Position numbers and translations under genes: made by a program. A DNA stretch of 64,000 bases from Novosphingobium album (ex Liu et al. 2023) (lineage in GTDB: Bacteria; Pseudomonadota; Alphaproteobacteria; Sphingomonadales; Sphingomonadaceae), in NCBI RefSeq assembly GCF_029076845.1, contig NZ_JARESE010000049.1, forward strand, positions 1-64,000, written 5' to 3'. Shown here piece after piece: positions 52,891 to 61,423 of the stretch. The notes under the pieces are model-generated. The model did not search any database. It worked only from the letters and a program-made list of their open reading frames with translations, and was not told the origin of the DNA. The number at the start of each line of letters is the position of its first letter. Position 1 is the stretch's first letter.

Positions 52891-53828
52891 TGGCCGGCCT
52901 CGCGCAACAGCCCCTGATTCTCACCGGCGAGGGCTGGGCGGACTATGGGCTGGTCGATTCGGGCCATGGCCGCAAGCTGGAACGCTATGGCCCCTATCGC
53001 TTCATCCGGCCCGAGCCGCAGGCGCTGTGGACGCCGCGCCTGACGGACTGGGACGCGCATGGCGAATTCGTGCCCGGCTCCGACGAGGACGGCGGCGGGC
53101 GCTGGCAGTTCGACAAGCCGGTTCCCGAAAGCTGGCCGCTGGCCTGGCGCGAGGTGAAGTTCACCGCGCAATGCACGCCGTTCCGCCACCTGGGCTTCTT
53201 TCCCGACATGGCGCCGGTGTGGGACTGGATGCGCGAGATGCTGGATGGCGTCGGATCGGGGCCGGCCGCGCCGTCCCCCGCGCGCGGCACCGGCCCTGAG
53301 GGCGGACAGGGACTCTCCACCCTGAATCTGTTCGGCTACACCGGCGTCGGCACGCTGGCGCTCAGCGGGGCGGGGCCGGTGGCGCATGTCGATGCCTCGA
53401 AGAAGTCGGTGGCGCAGGCGCGCGAGAACGCGGCGCTTTCGGGGCTGGAGAATCGCCCGGTGCGCTGGCTGGTTGACGATGCGGCCAAGTTCGCCGCGCG
53501 CGAAGTGCGGCGCGAGCGGCGCTATGACGGGATCATCCTCGATCCGCCCAAGTTCGGGCGCGGCCCGAATGGCGAGACCTGGCGGCTGGAAGAGCATCTG
53601 CCGGCGCTGGTGGCCGATTGCCGCCGGCTGCTCGATGCACAAAGCCGCTTCCTGTTCCTCACCGTCTATGCCGTGCGCATGTCCTCGCTGGCGCTGGCCG
53701 GCCTGCTGGCCGAGCTGTTCGCCGACTTGCCCGGCACGGTCGAGCACGGCGAACTGGCGGTGCGCGAGGAGGGCGAGGGCGCCCGGCTGCTGCCCACGGC
53801 AATTTTCGCGCGCTGGCGCAACCCCTGA
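52890..53828 (+). CDS. class I SAM-dependent rRNA methyltransferase-like protein
   Basis: A 312-residue SAM methyltransferase of the RlmI/RlmK-like (PF10672) group. The SAM motif is L-F-G-Y-T-G-V-G-T-L-A-L, followed by H-V-D-A-S-K-K-S and catalytic region I-I-L-D-P-P-K-F-G-R-G-P. It probably methylates rRNA. A Gly/Pro-rich insert (about 125-145) precedes the SAM domain. The ATG at 52890 is shared with the thrC stop; the in-frame start at 52623 is inside thrC. Confidence 0.88.
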   Translation: MAGLAQQPLILTGEGWADYGLVDSGHGRKLERYGPYRFIRPEPQALWTPRLTDWDAHGEFVPGSDEDGGGRWQFDKPVPESWPLAWREVKFTAQCTPFRHLGFFPDMAPVWDWMREMLDGVGSGPAAPSPARGTGPEGGQGLSTLNLFGYTGVGTLALSGAGPVAHVDASKKSVAQARENAALSGLENRPVRWLVDDAAKFAAREVRRERRYDGIILDPPKFGRGPNGETWRLEEHLPALVADCRRLLDAQSRFLFLTVYAVRMSSLALAGLLAELFADLPGTVEHGELAVREEGEGARLLPTAIFARWRNP

Positions 53829-53907
53829 AATTTTTGCGCGCTGATCCGGCATGACGCACAACTGAAACATTGCCCATTCATGACGCCTTCCTGACAAGGA
53901 GTTCTGC

Positions 53908-54552
53908 GTGGACACAGTAATGCGGACCGAGGGTGTCGCTGCGGCCTATGACCGCTGGGCGCCCGTTTATGATCTCGTTTTCGGCAATGTCTTCAAGTCG
54001 GGCAGGCAGCAGGCGATCGAGGCGGCGGAAGCCGTCGGCGGGCGCGTGCTCGAAGTCGGCGTGGGCACCGGCATCTCGCTGCCGCTCTATGACCGGCGGC
54101 TGAAGCTGACCGGCATCGACATCGCCGATGCCATGCTCGACAAGGCGCGCGACCGGGTGCGTGAGCAGAAGCTCGACAATGTCGAGGATCTCGCGGTGAT
54201 GGACGCCGAGAACCTGCGCTACGAGGCGGACAGCTTCGATGTCGTGGTGGCGCAGTATGTCGTCACCGCCGTGCCCAACCCGGAAGCCGCGCTCGACGAA
54301 TTCGTCCGCGTGCTCAAGCCGGGCGGCGAGATCATCATCACGACCCGGATTGGCGCCAACAAGGGCGTGCGCGGCGGGATCGAGAAGGCGCTGATGCCGC
54401 TGACCAGCCGGCTCGGCTGGCGCACCGAGTTCCCGATGAGCCGCTATGAGGCCTGGGCGCGCGCGCATCCGCGCGTCACGCTGATCGAGCATCGGCCGCT
54501 GCCGCCGCTCGGACATTTTTCGCTTCTACGATACGGCAAATTGCCGGGCTGA
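53908..54552 (+). CDS. pmtA: phosphatidylethanolamine N-methyltransferase
   Basis: A 214-residue SAM methyltransferase close to the Rhodobacter/Sinorhizobium PmtA type. The opening Y-D-R-W-A-P-V-Y-D-L-V-F-G and SAM motif L-E-V-G-V-G-T-G-I-S-L-P are diagnostic. It converts phosphatidylethanolamine to phosphatidylcholine at the inner membrane face. The GTG at 53908 is supported by an AAGGAG ribosome site seven bases away. psd, which supplies the substrate, is encoded 2.5 kb downstream. Confidence 0.9.
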   Translation: MDTVMRTEGVAAAYDRWAPVYDLVFGNVFKSGRQQAIEAAEAVGGRVLEVGVGTGISLPLYDRRLKLTGIDIADAMLDKARDRVREQKLDNVEDLAVMDAENLRYEADSFDVVVAQYVVTAVPNPEAALDEFVRVLKPGGEIIITTRIGANKGVRGGIEKALMPLTSRLGWRTEFPMSRYEAWARAHPRVTLIEHRPLPPLGHFSLLRYGKLPG

Positions 54553-54578
54553 ACCTTCAAGCGAGAGCTGCCACACCC

Positions 54579-55196
54579 ATGGGACAGAAGATCGAAAGTT
54601 TCCGCGAAACCCTGCGCGAGCAGCGCTGGGACGACCACCGCTATTACCATCACAGCCTGATCAACCAGAGCCTGCACTTCGTCAGCGCGGTCACGTTCCT
54701 GACCGCCTATGTGCTGGTGTGGAAAGACCCGGCGCTGGCCGCGCTGCTGGCCTGGGGCGTGGCGATGACGAGCCGGCAGGCCGGCCACTTCTTCTTCGAG
54801 CCGCGCGACTACGACTACGTCAACGATTGCACGCACGAGCACAAGGAAGAGATCAAGGTCGGCTACAACCTTGCCCGCAAGGTCGTGTTGATGGGCCTGT
54901 GGGCGCTGAGCCCGCTGGTGCTGCTGATCGATCCAACGCTGTTCGGCGTGTTCGAGCCGCATGTCGGCTTCGAGGAATTCGCGCGCCATGTCGGCCTGAT
55001 GTGGCTGGTGCTGGGCGCGGGCGGTCTCGTGTTCCGGGTGGTGCAGCTGTTCTTCATCCGCGACATCGAGACCGGGCTGGTGTGGGGTGCCAAGATCCTC
55101 ACCGACCCGTTCAACGATTTCCGCCTCTATTGCCGCTCGCCCGGCAAGCTGGTGCGCGCCGGCATCGAAAACCGCCGCTCCGCCAAGGCGGGCTGA
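54579..55196 (+). CDS. Mpo1-like integral membrane protein
   Basis: A 205-residue protein with about four membrane helices. The first has the pattern H25-x3-N29-x3-H33 and the second ends in G-H-F-F-F-E (69-74), both reminiscent of Mpo1/DUF962. Yeast Mpo1 is an iron-dependent dioxygenase of 2-hydroxy fatty acids. The match is by pattern only. It starts 27 bases after pmtA, with AGCGAGAG upstream, and is probably in its operon, so a lipid-related role is inferred. Confidence 0.6.
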   Translation: MGQKIESFRETLREQRWDDHRYYHHSLINQSLHFVSAVTFLTAYVLVWKDPALAALLAWGVAMTSRQAGHFFFEPRDYDYVNDCTHEHKEEIKVGYNLARKVVLMGLWALSPLVLLIDPTLFGVFEPHVGFEEFARHVGLMWLVLGAGGLVFRVVQLFFIRDIETGLVWGAKILTDPFNDFRLYCRSPGKLVRAGIENRRSAKAG

Positions 55197-55209
55197 CAGA
55201 CTGTCGGGC

Positions 55210-55284
55210 GTCCTCTTCGCGATTGCGAGGAGGACGAGCCCGGGCCGCAATCCAGAGCATCGCGGCATGATCGCTCTGGATTGC
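55210..55284. repeat. double-hairpin extragenic element between convergent genes
   Basis: First hairpin: 55210-55220 with 55225-55235 (one mismatch). Second: GCAATCCAGAGC (55247-55258) with GCTCTGGATTGC (55273-55284), exact. Palindromes built on G-C-A-A-T-C-C-A-G-A-G are common dispersed elements in alphaproteobacteria from memory. It may also terminate both convergent transcripts. Confidence 0.65.
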
Positions 55285-55320
55285 TTGGGCCATTGGCCGC
55301 GCAGTGACGAGGGCCCGATT

Positions 55321-56982
55321 TCAGTGCTTGCGCAACCGCGCATCGAAGAATTCACGCACCAGCCGCCGGTTCAGCTTGGGCGCGGCGTTGGCTTCGCCGC
55401 TCCACCACCAGCCGTCGTCCGCCATCGCTTTCGCCGCGCGCACGAAGCGTTCCTCGACTTCGGCGAAATCGGCCTCGGTATAGGCGAGGCTGAAGATGAA
55501 CCGGCCGCTGCCGACCCAGCTCAGCGCCAGCCCCTCGGCGCGCAAGTAGAACTGGAGCATCCAGTGATAGCGCGACGCCTGCGTGTACCACACCGTCCAG
55601 ATCGTCGAGAGATTGGCGACGCGCACCGGCAGGCCCTCGGCCGCAAGCCGGGCGTTGAGCCGTGTCGCCCGCGCGTCCCAGCACTCGTCGATGCCGTCAT
55701 GCAGCGCCTTGCCCTCGGGCGTTTCCATGTGCCGCAGGAAGGCGTCCATCGCGCCCATGACGTAAGGGTGCGAGTTGAACGTGCCACGCGCGAAGCAGAT
55801 GTCGGCGGGGCGATCCTCGCGGAAGCGCTTCATCAGGTCGGCCCGGCCGCACAGCACGCCCACCGGCAGTCCGCCGCCCAGCGTCTTGCCGTATGTCACC
55901 ATGTCGGGCTTCAGGCCGAAATACTCGCAGGCGCCATGGCGCGCGAGGCGGAAGCCGGTGAACACCTCGTCGACGATCAGCGGCACGCCCGCCGCCTTGC
56001 ACACGCCGGCCAGCCGGGCGAGCCAGGCGGCATAGTCCTCGCGCGATACGCGCCCGTCGCTCCGGCCCGTCACCAGCGTCGAATCGCCCGGCGCGTTGCG
56101 GTTGGGGTGCAGCGCCTGCAGCGGGTTGACCAGTACGCAGGCGATATCCCTGCGGCTGGCGATGACCTTGAGGCTCTGCTCGCTCATGTCGGCGAGCGTG
56201 TAAGTGTGGTCGGCCGGGATCGGGTTGCCGACGCCGGGCTGCACATCGCCCCACCAGCCGTGATAGGCACCGGCGAAGCGCACCAGATGCGTGCGCCCGG
56301 TGTGATAGCGCGCCAGCCGCACCGCCTGCATCACCGCCTCGGTGCCCGACATATGGAACGAGACCGCCTCGAGGCCCGAGATCGCCTGCAAGCGCCGCAC
56401 GTTGTCGGCGACCACCGGGTGCAGCCCGGCCAGCGTCGGCCCCAGCTTCGCGGTCGTCGCCTCGCCTTCGGCCACCAGCCGGCGATAGGTGTCGACGCCC
56501 AGCAGGTTCACGCCATAGGAGCCGGTGAGATCATAGAAGCGGTTGCCGTCCAGATCGGTCAGCATCACGCCTTCGGCGGCTTCGTAGAAGTTGCCGGCCG
56601 AAAGGCATTCGCGCACCACCGGGCTGAACTGGAACGGCACGCGGTAAGTGCTGGTGAACTGGATGTCGGGAATGCCGTCGCGGATCTGGGCGGTATAGGC
56701 TGCGGTCTTCGCGAAGCGTTCGGCATAGAGCGCGGACAGTCGCGCGAAGCCGGCCTCGCGCGCCTGCGCCACGGCATCAGGTGCGTCATCGGCGCGGAAG
56801 AAGGCGGCGCGATCGAAGGCGTAGTTCGGCATCAGCCCGGCCACGCGCTTGGCCATGCGCGAATGGCCGGCGAGCGAGCGGTGCTTGGCCCGCGACAGTT
56901 GCAGCCGCGCGCGCGCCTTGTCGGCGGCGATCAGCGTTCCGGCGGCGCCGAGCAGCGCGGCAAGCAGCGTTTTCCTGTTCAA
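55321..56982 (-). CDS. class III aminotransferase-like protein with N-terminal hydrophobic segment
   Basis: A 553-residue PLP enzyme of class III (glutamate-1-semialdehyde aminomutase-like). The PLP lysine is in V-T-Y-G-K-T-L-G-G-G-L-P-V-G; the pyridine-contact Asp is in P-L-I-V-D-E-V-F-T-G-F-R. It is about 120 residues longer than HemL, mostly at the N-terminus, which starts with a short hydrophobic stretch (L-L-A-A-L-L-G-A-A-G-T-L-I-A) that may be an anchor. The TTG at 56982 has a GGAGG site eight bases away and is chosen. It lies divergent from psd, 35 bases apart, so lipid-linked function is possible but unproven. Confidence 0.82.
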   Translation of the reverse strand: MNRKTLLAALLGAAGTLIAADKARARLQLSRAKHRSLAGHSRMAKRVAGLMPNYAFDRAAFFRADDAPDAVAQAREAGFARLSALYAERFAKTAAYTAQIRDGIPDIQFTSTYRVPFQFSPVVRECLSAGNFYEAAEGVMLTDLDGNRFYDLTGSYGVNLLGVDTYRRLVAEGEATTAKLGPTLAGLHPVVADNVRRLQAISGLEAVSFHMSGTEAVMQAVRLARYHTGRTHLVRFAGAYHGWWGDVQPGVGNPIPADHTYTLADMSEQSLKVIASRRDIACVLVNPLQALHPNRNAPGDSTLVTGRSDGRVSREDYAAWLARLAGVCKAAGVPLIVDEVFTGFRLARHGACEYFGLKPDMVTYGKTLGGGLPVGVLCGRADLMKRFREDRPADICFARGTFNSHPYVMGAMDAFLRHMETPEGKALHDGIDECWDARATRLNARLAAEGLPVRVANLSTIWTVWYTQASRYHWMLQFYLRAEGLALSWVGSGRFIFSLAYTEADFAEVEERFVRAAKAMADDGWWWSGEANAAPKLNRRLVREFFDARLRKH

Positions 56983-57017
56983 ATTCCCTATCCTCCAGCG
57001 CGGCGGAGAGGCCAGCG

Positions 57018-57887
57018 ATGAGCCTGCGTTCCGCCTTGAGCCGCATCGGCGCGCGGGAGGACCTCAATTTCCTCCTCACCAACCGCATTCCCCGCCACGC
57101 GCTGACCCGCTTCATGGGCTGGTTCAGCAAGCTGGAGACGCCGCCGGTGCGCGATGCGTCGCTCGCCCTATGGCGCTTGTTTTGTGACGTTGATCTGACA
57201 GATGCGGCCGAATCCCGCTTTCCCAGCCTGCACGCCGCCTTCATTCGCCGCCTGCGCGAAGGCGCGCGCGCGGTCGATGCCGATCCCATGGTGCTGGCCA
57301 GCCCCAGCGACGCCATCGTCGGCGCGTTCGGGCGAGTCGCGGCAGGCACCGCCCTGCAGATCAAGGGGATGCCCTATGCGCTGGCCGATCTGGTCGGCAG
57401 CGCCGAAGAGGCGGAATCGTTCCGCGACGGCTGGTATGTGACGCTGCGGCTGACGGCGGGCATGTATCACCGCTTCCACGCGCCGCATGACCTGGCCGTG
57501 GAGCAGGTGCGCTACATCTCGGGCGATACCTGGAACGTCAATCCGATCGCCCTGAAGCGCGTCGAGCGCCTGTTCTGCCGCAACGAGCGCGCGCCGATCG
57601 CGGTGCGGCTGGACCGGGGCGGGCACCGGCTGATGCTGGTCCCGGTCGCGGCGGTGCTGGTCGCCAGCATCCGCCTGCCCTGGCTCGATGCCGGGCGCAA
57701 CGTGCGTGCCGGCGGCGAAGGCGTCCGCCCGTCGGCCGCGCGTTTCGCCAAGGGCGAGGAAATGGGCTGGTTCGAGCATGGCTCGACCATCGTCGTGCTC
57801 GCGCCCGCCAGCTTCGCGCCCGCGCCCGGGATTGCCGAGGGCAGGCCGATCCGCATGGGCGAGGCGCTGCTGCATCTGCCCGGCTGA
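57018..57887 (+). CDS. psd: phosphatidylserine decarboxylase proenzyme
   Basis: A 289-residue E. coli-type Psd. The self-cleavage Gly-Ser is in F-E-H-G-S-T-I-V-V-L (G255-S256; usual form L-G-S-T), and the catalytic His is in M-Y-H-R-F-H-A-P. It makes phosphatidylethanolamine, the PmtA substrate. The usual Leu before GST is His here, which should be tolerated. The ATG at 57018 follows GGAGAGG. The start is 35 bases from the divergent aminotransferase start. Confidence 0.93.
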   Translation: MSLRSALSRIGAREDLNFLLTNRIPRHALTRFMGWFSKLETPPVRDASLALWRLFCDVDLTDAAESRFPSLHAAFIRRLREGARAVDADPMVLASPSDAIVGAFGRVAAGTALQIKGMPYALADLVGSAEEAESFRDGWYVTLRLTAGMYHRFHAPHDLAVEQVRYISGDTWNVNPIALKRVERLFCRNERAPIAVRLDRGGHRLMLVPVAAVLVASIRLPWLDAGRNVRAGGEGVRPSAARFAKGEEMGWFEHGSTIVVLAPASFAPAPGIAEGRPIRMGEALLHLPG

Positions 57888-57917
57888 CGGCCCCGGACTG
57901 GACTTCGATGCCGCGAA

Positions 57918-58331
57918 ATGCCAAGCGCGGCTCTTGTCCTCCAGCCGGAAAAGAGCGCTTTGGCCGACAGCCTGATCCTTGAAGTCGCCGATTTCGAAGT
58001 CGATGTCCTGACCGGGATCTATTCGGAAGAGACCGGCCAGCCCCAGCCGCTGCGCATCTCGATCGCCGCCAGGCTGAAGCCGATCCCGCGCTACGCGCCC
58101 GATACGCCGCTTTCCGCCAGCAAGAACTACATGGACCTGAAGTTCGCCGCGTCCGAGGCGTTTCCGCCGGGGATGCATTTCAAGCTGATCGAGGCGGTGG
58201 CCGATCATGTCTGCGAGACGCTGTTCCTGCAGGACGGGCGGATCGAGGCGGTGACGGTCAAGATCGTCAAGCTGGCGATCAGCGAGAATGGCGAGCACAT
58301 CGGCATAACCCTGACGCGCGAGCGCCGGTGA
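57918..58331 (+). CDS. folB: dihydroneopterin aldolase-like protein
   Basis: A 137-residue FolB-type T-fold protein. Core features are V-L-T-G-I-Y-S-E-E-T and K-L-I-E-A-V-A-D-H-V near the middle. It should release glycolaldehyde from dihydroneopterin in folate synthesis. The start at 57918 is weakly supported; TTG 57960 follows a GGAAAAGAG sequence and fits family length better, removing 14 residues. It overlaps the next gene by one base. Confidence 0.82.
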   Translation: MPSAALVLQPEKSALADSLILEVADFEVDVLTGIYSEETGQPQPLRISIAARLKPIPRYAPDTPLSASKNYMDLKFAASEAFPPGMHFKLIEAVADHVCETLFLQDGRIEAVTVKIVKLAISENGEHIGITLTRERR

Positions 58332-58672
58332 TGCCCATGCTGCGCGTGGAAAGCCTGCCGGAAGGGCCGCTCGATGCCGCCGCCGCGTTCCATGCCAGCC
58401 TGCTTCCCCAGGCGCTGGCCGCGCTGGGCCGGGGCGAAGACCTCACGCTGGTGTTCCCGCCGGCTGGCCATGCGCATCGCGCCTGGCGGCTCGCGGCGGT
58501 GCAGGCGCTGGCGCGCGAACATGCGCCGCTCAGGGTCAATGCGCTGGAGAGCGACGATGCCACGGCGATTCGCGCGGCGGACGCCTGGCTTGCCGGCGCG
58601 CCGGGCATGACCGGGCAGCTCTTGCCGCTCGATGGTAATGGCGCCGGGCCGGTGCTATATCAGTCGCCATGA
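58331..58672 (+). CDS. small Rossmann/SDR C-terminal-like protein
   Basis: A 113-residue protein resembling only the C-terminal half of a short-chain dehydrogenase. The visible piece is the [12 protein letters not shown] segment and the ending [12 protein letters not shown]. The N-terminal glycine-rich cofactor motif and the Tyr-Lys pair are absent. It overlaps folB and moaA by one and four bases, so it is kept in frame in a tight operon, which argues against a dead remnant. Function unknown. Confidence 0.68.
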   Translation: MPMLRVESLPEGPLDAAAAFHASLLPQALAALGRGEDLTLVFPPAGHAHRAWRLAAVQALAREHAPLRVNALESDDATAIRAADAWLAGAPGMTGQLLPLDGNGAGPVLYQSP

Positions 58673-59673
58673 CCGGCCCCACTCTCCTTGTCGACCAGTT
58701 CCAGCGCAGGATCACCTACTTGCGCCTGTCGGTGACGGACCGCTGCGACTTGCGCTGCGCCTATTGCATGCCCGAGCGGATGACCTTCCTGCCGCGCAAG
58801 GACGTGCTGAGCCTTGAGGAGCTGCACGATCTCGCGCTCGGCTTCATTGCCCGGGGCATCACCAAGATCCGCCTGACCGGCGGCGAGCCGCTGGTGCGGC
58901 GCGACATGATGGAGCTGGTGCGCGCACTGGGCCGCAAGGTGGGAGACGGGCTCGACGAGCTGACGATGACCACCAATGGCACGCGCCTGGCCGAATTCGC
59001 CGAGGACCTGTTCGCGGCCGGGGTGCGGCGCATCAACGTCTCGCTCGATACGCTGGACCGGGATCGGTTCGTCCGGCTGGCGCGCCGCGATTCGCTGGCG
59101 CAAGTGCTCGAAGGGCTGGCGGCGGCGAGGGCCGTCGGGCTCAGGGTCAAGCTCAACACCGTCGCGCTCAAGGGCATCAACGAGGATGAGCTTCCCGAAA
59201 TCGTCGCCTGGGCGCACGGGCAGGGCTTCGAGGCGACGCTGATCGAAGTGATGCCGCTGGGCGAGATCGAGGAAGACCGCTTCGATCACTACCTGCCGCT
59301 CTCGGCGGTGCGCGACCGGCTGGAACGGCGCTGGACGCTGACCGAAAGCGAGCATCGCAGCGGCGGCCCTGCGCGCTATGTCGACGTGGCCGAAACTGGC
59401 GGCCGGCTGGGCCTGATCACGCCGCTGACCAACAATTTCTGCGAGGGCTGCAACCGCATCCGCGTGACCGCCACGGGGCAGCTCTACGCTTGCCTTGGCG
59501 GCAACGAGCAAGTCGATCTGCGCGCCGCGCTGCGCTCGGACGATCCGCAAGGCCGGCTGGACGCGGCGCTCGATCTGGCGATGCGGATCAAGCCGGCGCG
59601 CCACCACTTCGCCATCGATGGGCACGGGCAGGCGCCCGCGCTTTCACGCCATATGTCGATGACCGGCGGTTAG
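58669..59673 (+). CDS. moaA: GTP 3',8-cyclase MoaA
   Basis: A 334-residue radical SAM enzyme. The N-terminal cluster is C-D-L-R-C-A-Y-C at Cys26, Cys30 and Cys33. The C-terminal cluster cysteines are 258, 261 and 275 in C-E-G-C-N-R-I-R and Y-A-C-L-G-G, and the protein ends in Gly-Gly. It starts molybdenum cofactor synthesis from GTP. It is coupled by a four-base overlap to the preceding gene and precedes moaD and moaE. moaC is not in the window. Confidence 0.97.
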   Translation: MTGPTLLVDQFQRRITYLRLSVTDRCDLRCAYCMPERMTFLPRKDVLSLEELHDLALGFIARGITKIRLTGGEPLVRRDMMELVRALGRKVGDGLDELTMTTNGTRLAEFAEDLFAAGVRRINVSLDTLDRDRFVRLARRDSLAQVLEGLAAARAVGLRVKLNTVALKGINEDELPEIVAWAHGQGFEATLIEVMPLGEIEEDRFDHYLPLSAVRDRLERRWTLTESEHRSGGPARYVDVAETGGRLGLITPLTNNFCEGCNRIRVTATGQLYACLGGNEQVDLRAALRSDDPQGRLDAALDLAMRIKPARHHFAIDGHGQAPALSRHMSMTGG

Positions 59674-59677
59674 GTTC

Positions 59678-59920
59678 ATGCCGTTGAAGCTGGTGTTCCT
59701 GGGGCGGCTTGAAGACGTGGCCGGCGCGCCCGACCGCGAGGTGGCCGGGGCCGATTCGATCGAGGGCGTGCTGGCCGCGCTCGAACCGGAACTGGCGGCG
59801 GCGCTGCGCGAGCCCCGGATCAGGCTGGCGGTCAACGGCGTGCTGCTGGCGGGCGGCGATGCGCCGGCGCTCAGCCACGGGGACGAGATCGCCTTCCTGC
59901 CCCCGGTCAGCGGTGGCTGA
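59678..59920 (+). CDS. moaD: molybdopterin synthase small subunit
   Basis: An 80-residue ubiquitin-fold MoaD ending in the required Gly-Gly (P-P-V-S-G-G), the site of thiocarboxylation by MoeB. It donates sulphur to make molybdopterin. It starts four bases after moaA. Confidence 0.93.
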   Translation: MPLKLVFLGRLEDVAGAPDREVAGADSIEGVLAALEPELAAALREPRIRLAVNGVLLAGGDAPALSHGDEIAFLPPVSGG

Positions 59921-59921
59921 C

Positions 59922-60377
59922 ATGGACGCAGGCGCCAGCGACGTCAGGCTGCTGACCGAAAGCTTCGATCCGGCGGCGGCGCTGGGCGCCTTCACCGATG
60001 CCCATCGCGCGGCGGGCGGCGTGGTCGGCTTCATCGGGCAAGTGCGCGCGGGCGACGGGGTGGAGGCGCTGGAACTGCGGCACTACGATCCGATCACGCT
60101 GCCCGCGATGTGCGATCTGGCCGGGCGCGTGCGCGCGCGCTGGGCGCTGGACGGGCTGCTGATCGTCCACCGCACCGGCGTGATGCACCCGGGCGATCCG
60201 ATCGTGCTGGTCGCCGCCGCCGCGCGCCATCGCCGCGATGCCTTTGCCGCCGCGGATTTCGCGATGGATCACCTCAAGTCCGAAAGCTGGTTCTGGAAGC
60301 GTGAGAAGGCGCATGGCGCATGGCGCTGGATCGAGCCGCGCGCCGAGGATTTCGAGGATATCCGCCGCTGGGGCTGA
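59922..60377 (+). CDS. moaE: molybdopterin synthase catalytic subunit
   Basis: A 151-residue MoaE with the segment G-V-V-G-F-I-G-Q-V-R, the L-E-L-R-H-Y-D core and the end K-S-E-S-W-F-W-K-R-E that holds the catalytic lysines. It makes molybdopterin with MoaD. The ATG at 59922 is used; a GTG at 59913 that overlaps the moaD stop is possible. It ends the moa operon. Confidence 0.95.
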   Translation: MDAGASDVRLLTESFDPAAALGAFTDAHRAAGGVVGFIGQVRAGDGVEALELRHYDPITLPAMCDLAGRVRARWALDGLLIVHRTGVMHPGDPIVLVAAAARHRRDAFAAADFAMDHLKSESWFWKREKAHGAWRWIEPRAEDFEDIRRWG

Positions 60378-60722
60378 GCGGGCCGGCGCGGCGCGAATCT
60401 TCGTTTCGTTTGATATCGGTCAAGGCGCTGGCCGGCGAGGGGCGCAAAGCGTTTCGCGTGGGCTTCGCTTCGGCCGTGAGACTGGCACGGTCGGGGCGAG
60501 GCCCCAAAGGCCATCGCGACGAAGCGACGATCACGACACAGCGCGCATAGTGACACTTCGGGCGGATGGTCGGGCGCGTGGCAGCGGCCGCTCCGGCTGC
60601 CGACGCCATCTTCGCGTTCGACAGGGGCGGGGGGCTCTTGCCCGCCTGAAGGACCCCTTCCCTCGCAAGGGGGGAGGGGTCATTCCTCGCAAGGGGGGAG
60701 GGGTCATTTCCTGCCGGTGGGT
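60378..60722. other. 345-bp gap downstream of moaE
   Basis: I find no supported gene in this gap. It carries a 24-bp tandem repeat at 60661-60708 and otherwise GC-rich sequence. The moaE and lipoprotein genes converge here, and no strong terminator was recognised. Confidence 0.5.
60661..60708. repeat. 24-bp perfect tandem repeat
   Basis: The unit 60661-60684 (starts CCTCGCAAGG, ends GGTCATT) is repeated exactly at 60685-60708. The unit holds a G-run followed by a G-run that could fold into G-rich structure. It lies between convergent genes. Confidence 0.9.
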
Positions 60723-61256
60723 TCAGCCGCGCAGCCGGGCGGCAAGGCCGTCGATGGCCTGATTCTCCTCGCTCACCATGGCATCGATCCGGTTGCGCGC
60801 CTCGGCGATGGCGAGCGCGGAGGGCGAAGGCGGCGCTCCGGCGCCAGCGTCGCGCTCGGCGACGTAGAGTTGGTCAAGCTCGGCCAGGGCGGTGACGGCG
60901 GTGCTGCGCGCCGCTTCCAGATCGGCGATCGCGACTTGCGCGGAAATCCACGTTTCGCTGGCGACACCCGCGCCGCGCGCGGCGCTGACCGCGCGTTCGG
61001 CGGTGCCGCGCCTGGCCTCGAACGCGGCATGGCCCTTGCCGGCGCCGGCCAGCAGGCCGGCGAGCCGCGCCTGCAGGTCGGCGCTGGCCGGCGGCGGGAC
61101 GGGCGTGGGCGCGCCTTCGCCGGGAACCGGCTGCGCGGTGAGCGCGACTCGCTCGGCATCGCGCAGCGCGAGCGAGGGATAGTCCCCGGTGGAAGCGCAG
61201 GCGGCGACGAGAATCGGCAGGACCAGAAGGGTGAGACGGGCAGGAGCGCGGGCCAT
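60723..61256 (-). CDS. predicted lipoprotein with helical domain
   Basis: A 177-residue protein with a lipoprotein signal (V-L-P-I-L-V-A-A-C) giving a Cys at about residue 20. The mature part is nearly all helix, with Ala, Glu and Arg, and may form coiled coils. I do not recognise its family. The ATG at 61256 is used; ATG 61268 adds four residues. It stands alone, converging with moaE. Confidence 0.75.
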   Translation of the reverse strand: MARAPARLTLLVLPILVAACASTGDYPSLALRDAERVALTAQPVPGEGAPTPVPPPASADLQARLAGLLAGAGKGHAAFEARRGTAERAVSAARGAGVASETWISAQVAIADLEAARSTAVTALAELDQLYVAERDAGAGAPPSPSALAIAEARNRIDAMVSEENQAIDGLAARLRG

Positions 61257-61326
61257 GGCGCCTGCCATAGCATGGCCGCCACGGATCGCGAGCCGGATTT
61301 GGTCGGAGCAGGCAGGCCGGGGCCCT

Positions 61327-61375
61327 GCCGCAAGCGCGGCGGATCCGATGCAGCCGCAAGCGCGGTGAATCCGAT
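61327..61375. repeat. imperfect 23-bp direct repeat upstream of rplU
   Basis: GCCGCAAGCGCGG-x-G-x-ATCCGAT occurs twice, 26 bases apart, with two differences. Function unknown. Confidence 0.75.
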
Positions 61376-61394
61376 TCAAACGCCCGGTCCCCCG

Positions 61395-61423
61395 TTGACA
61401 GCGCCGGGACGTTCGACTAACGG
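61395..61423 (+). promoter_or_regulatory. sigma-70 promoter for rplU-rpmA
   Basis: A perfect TTGACA (61395-61400), a 17-base spacer and TAACGG (61418-61423). The -10 is weak. The transcript would start about 150 bases before rplU, giving a leader long enough for regulation. Confidence 0.5.

Noticed and set aside
58655..58676. CTATAT half-site just before moaA that could be a ModE box
   Set aside because: Only the left arm fits; the expected right arm is replaced by the start codon region, so there is no palindrome.
60378..60722. Open frames between moaE and the lipoprotein gene
   Set aside because: They are Arg/Ser-rich, have no ribosome site or recognised motif, and include a tandem repeat; no gene is supported.
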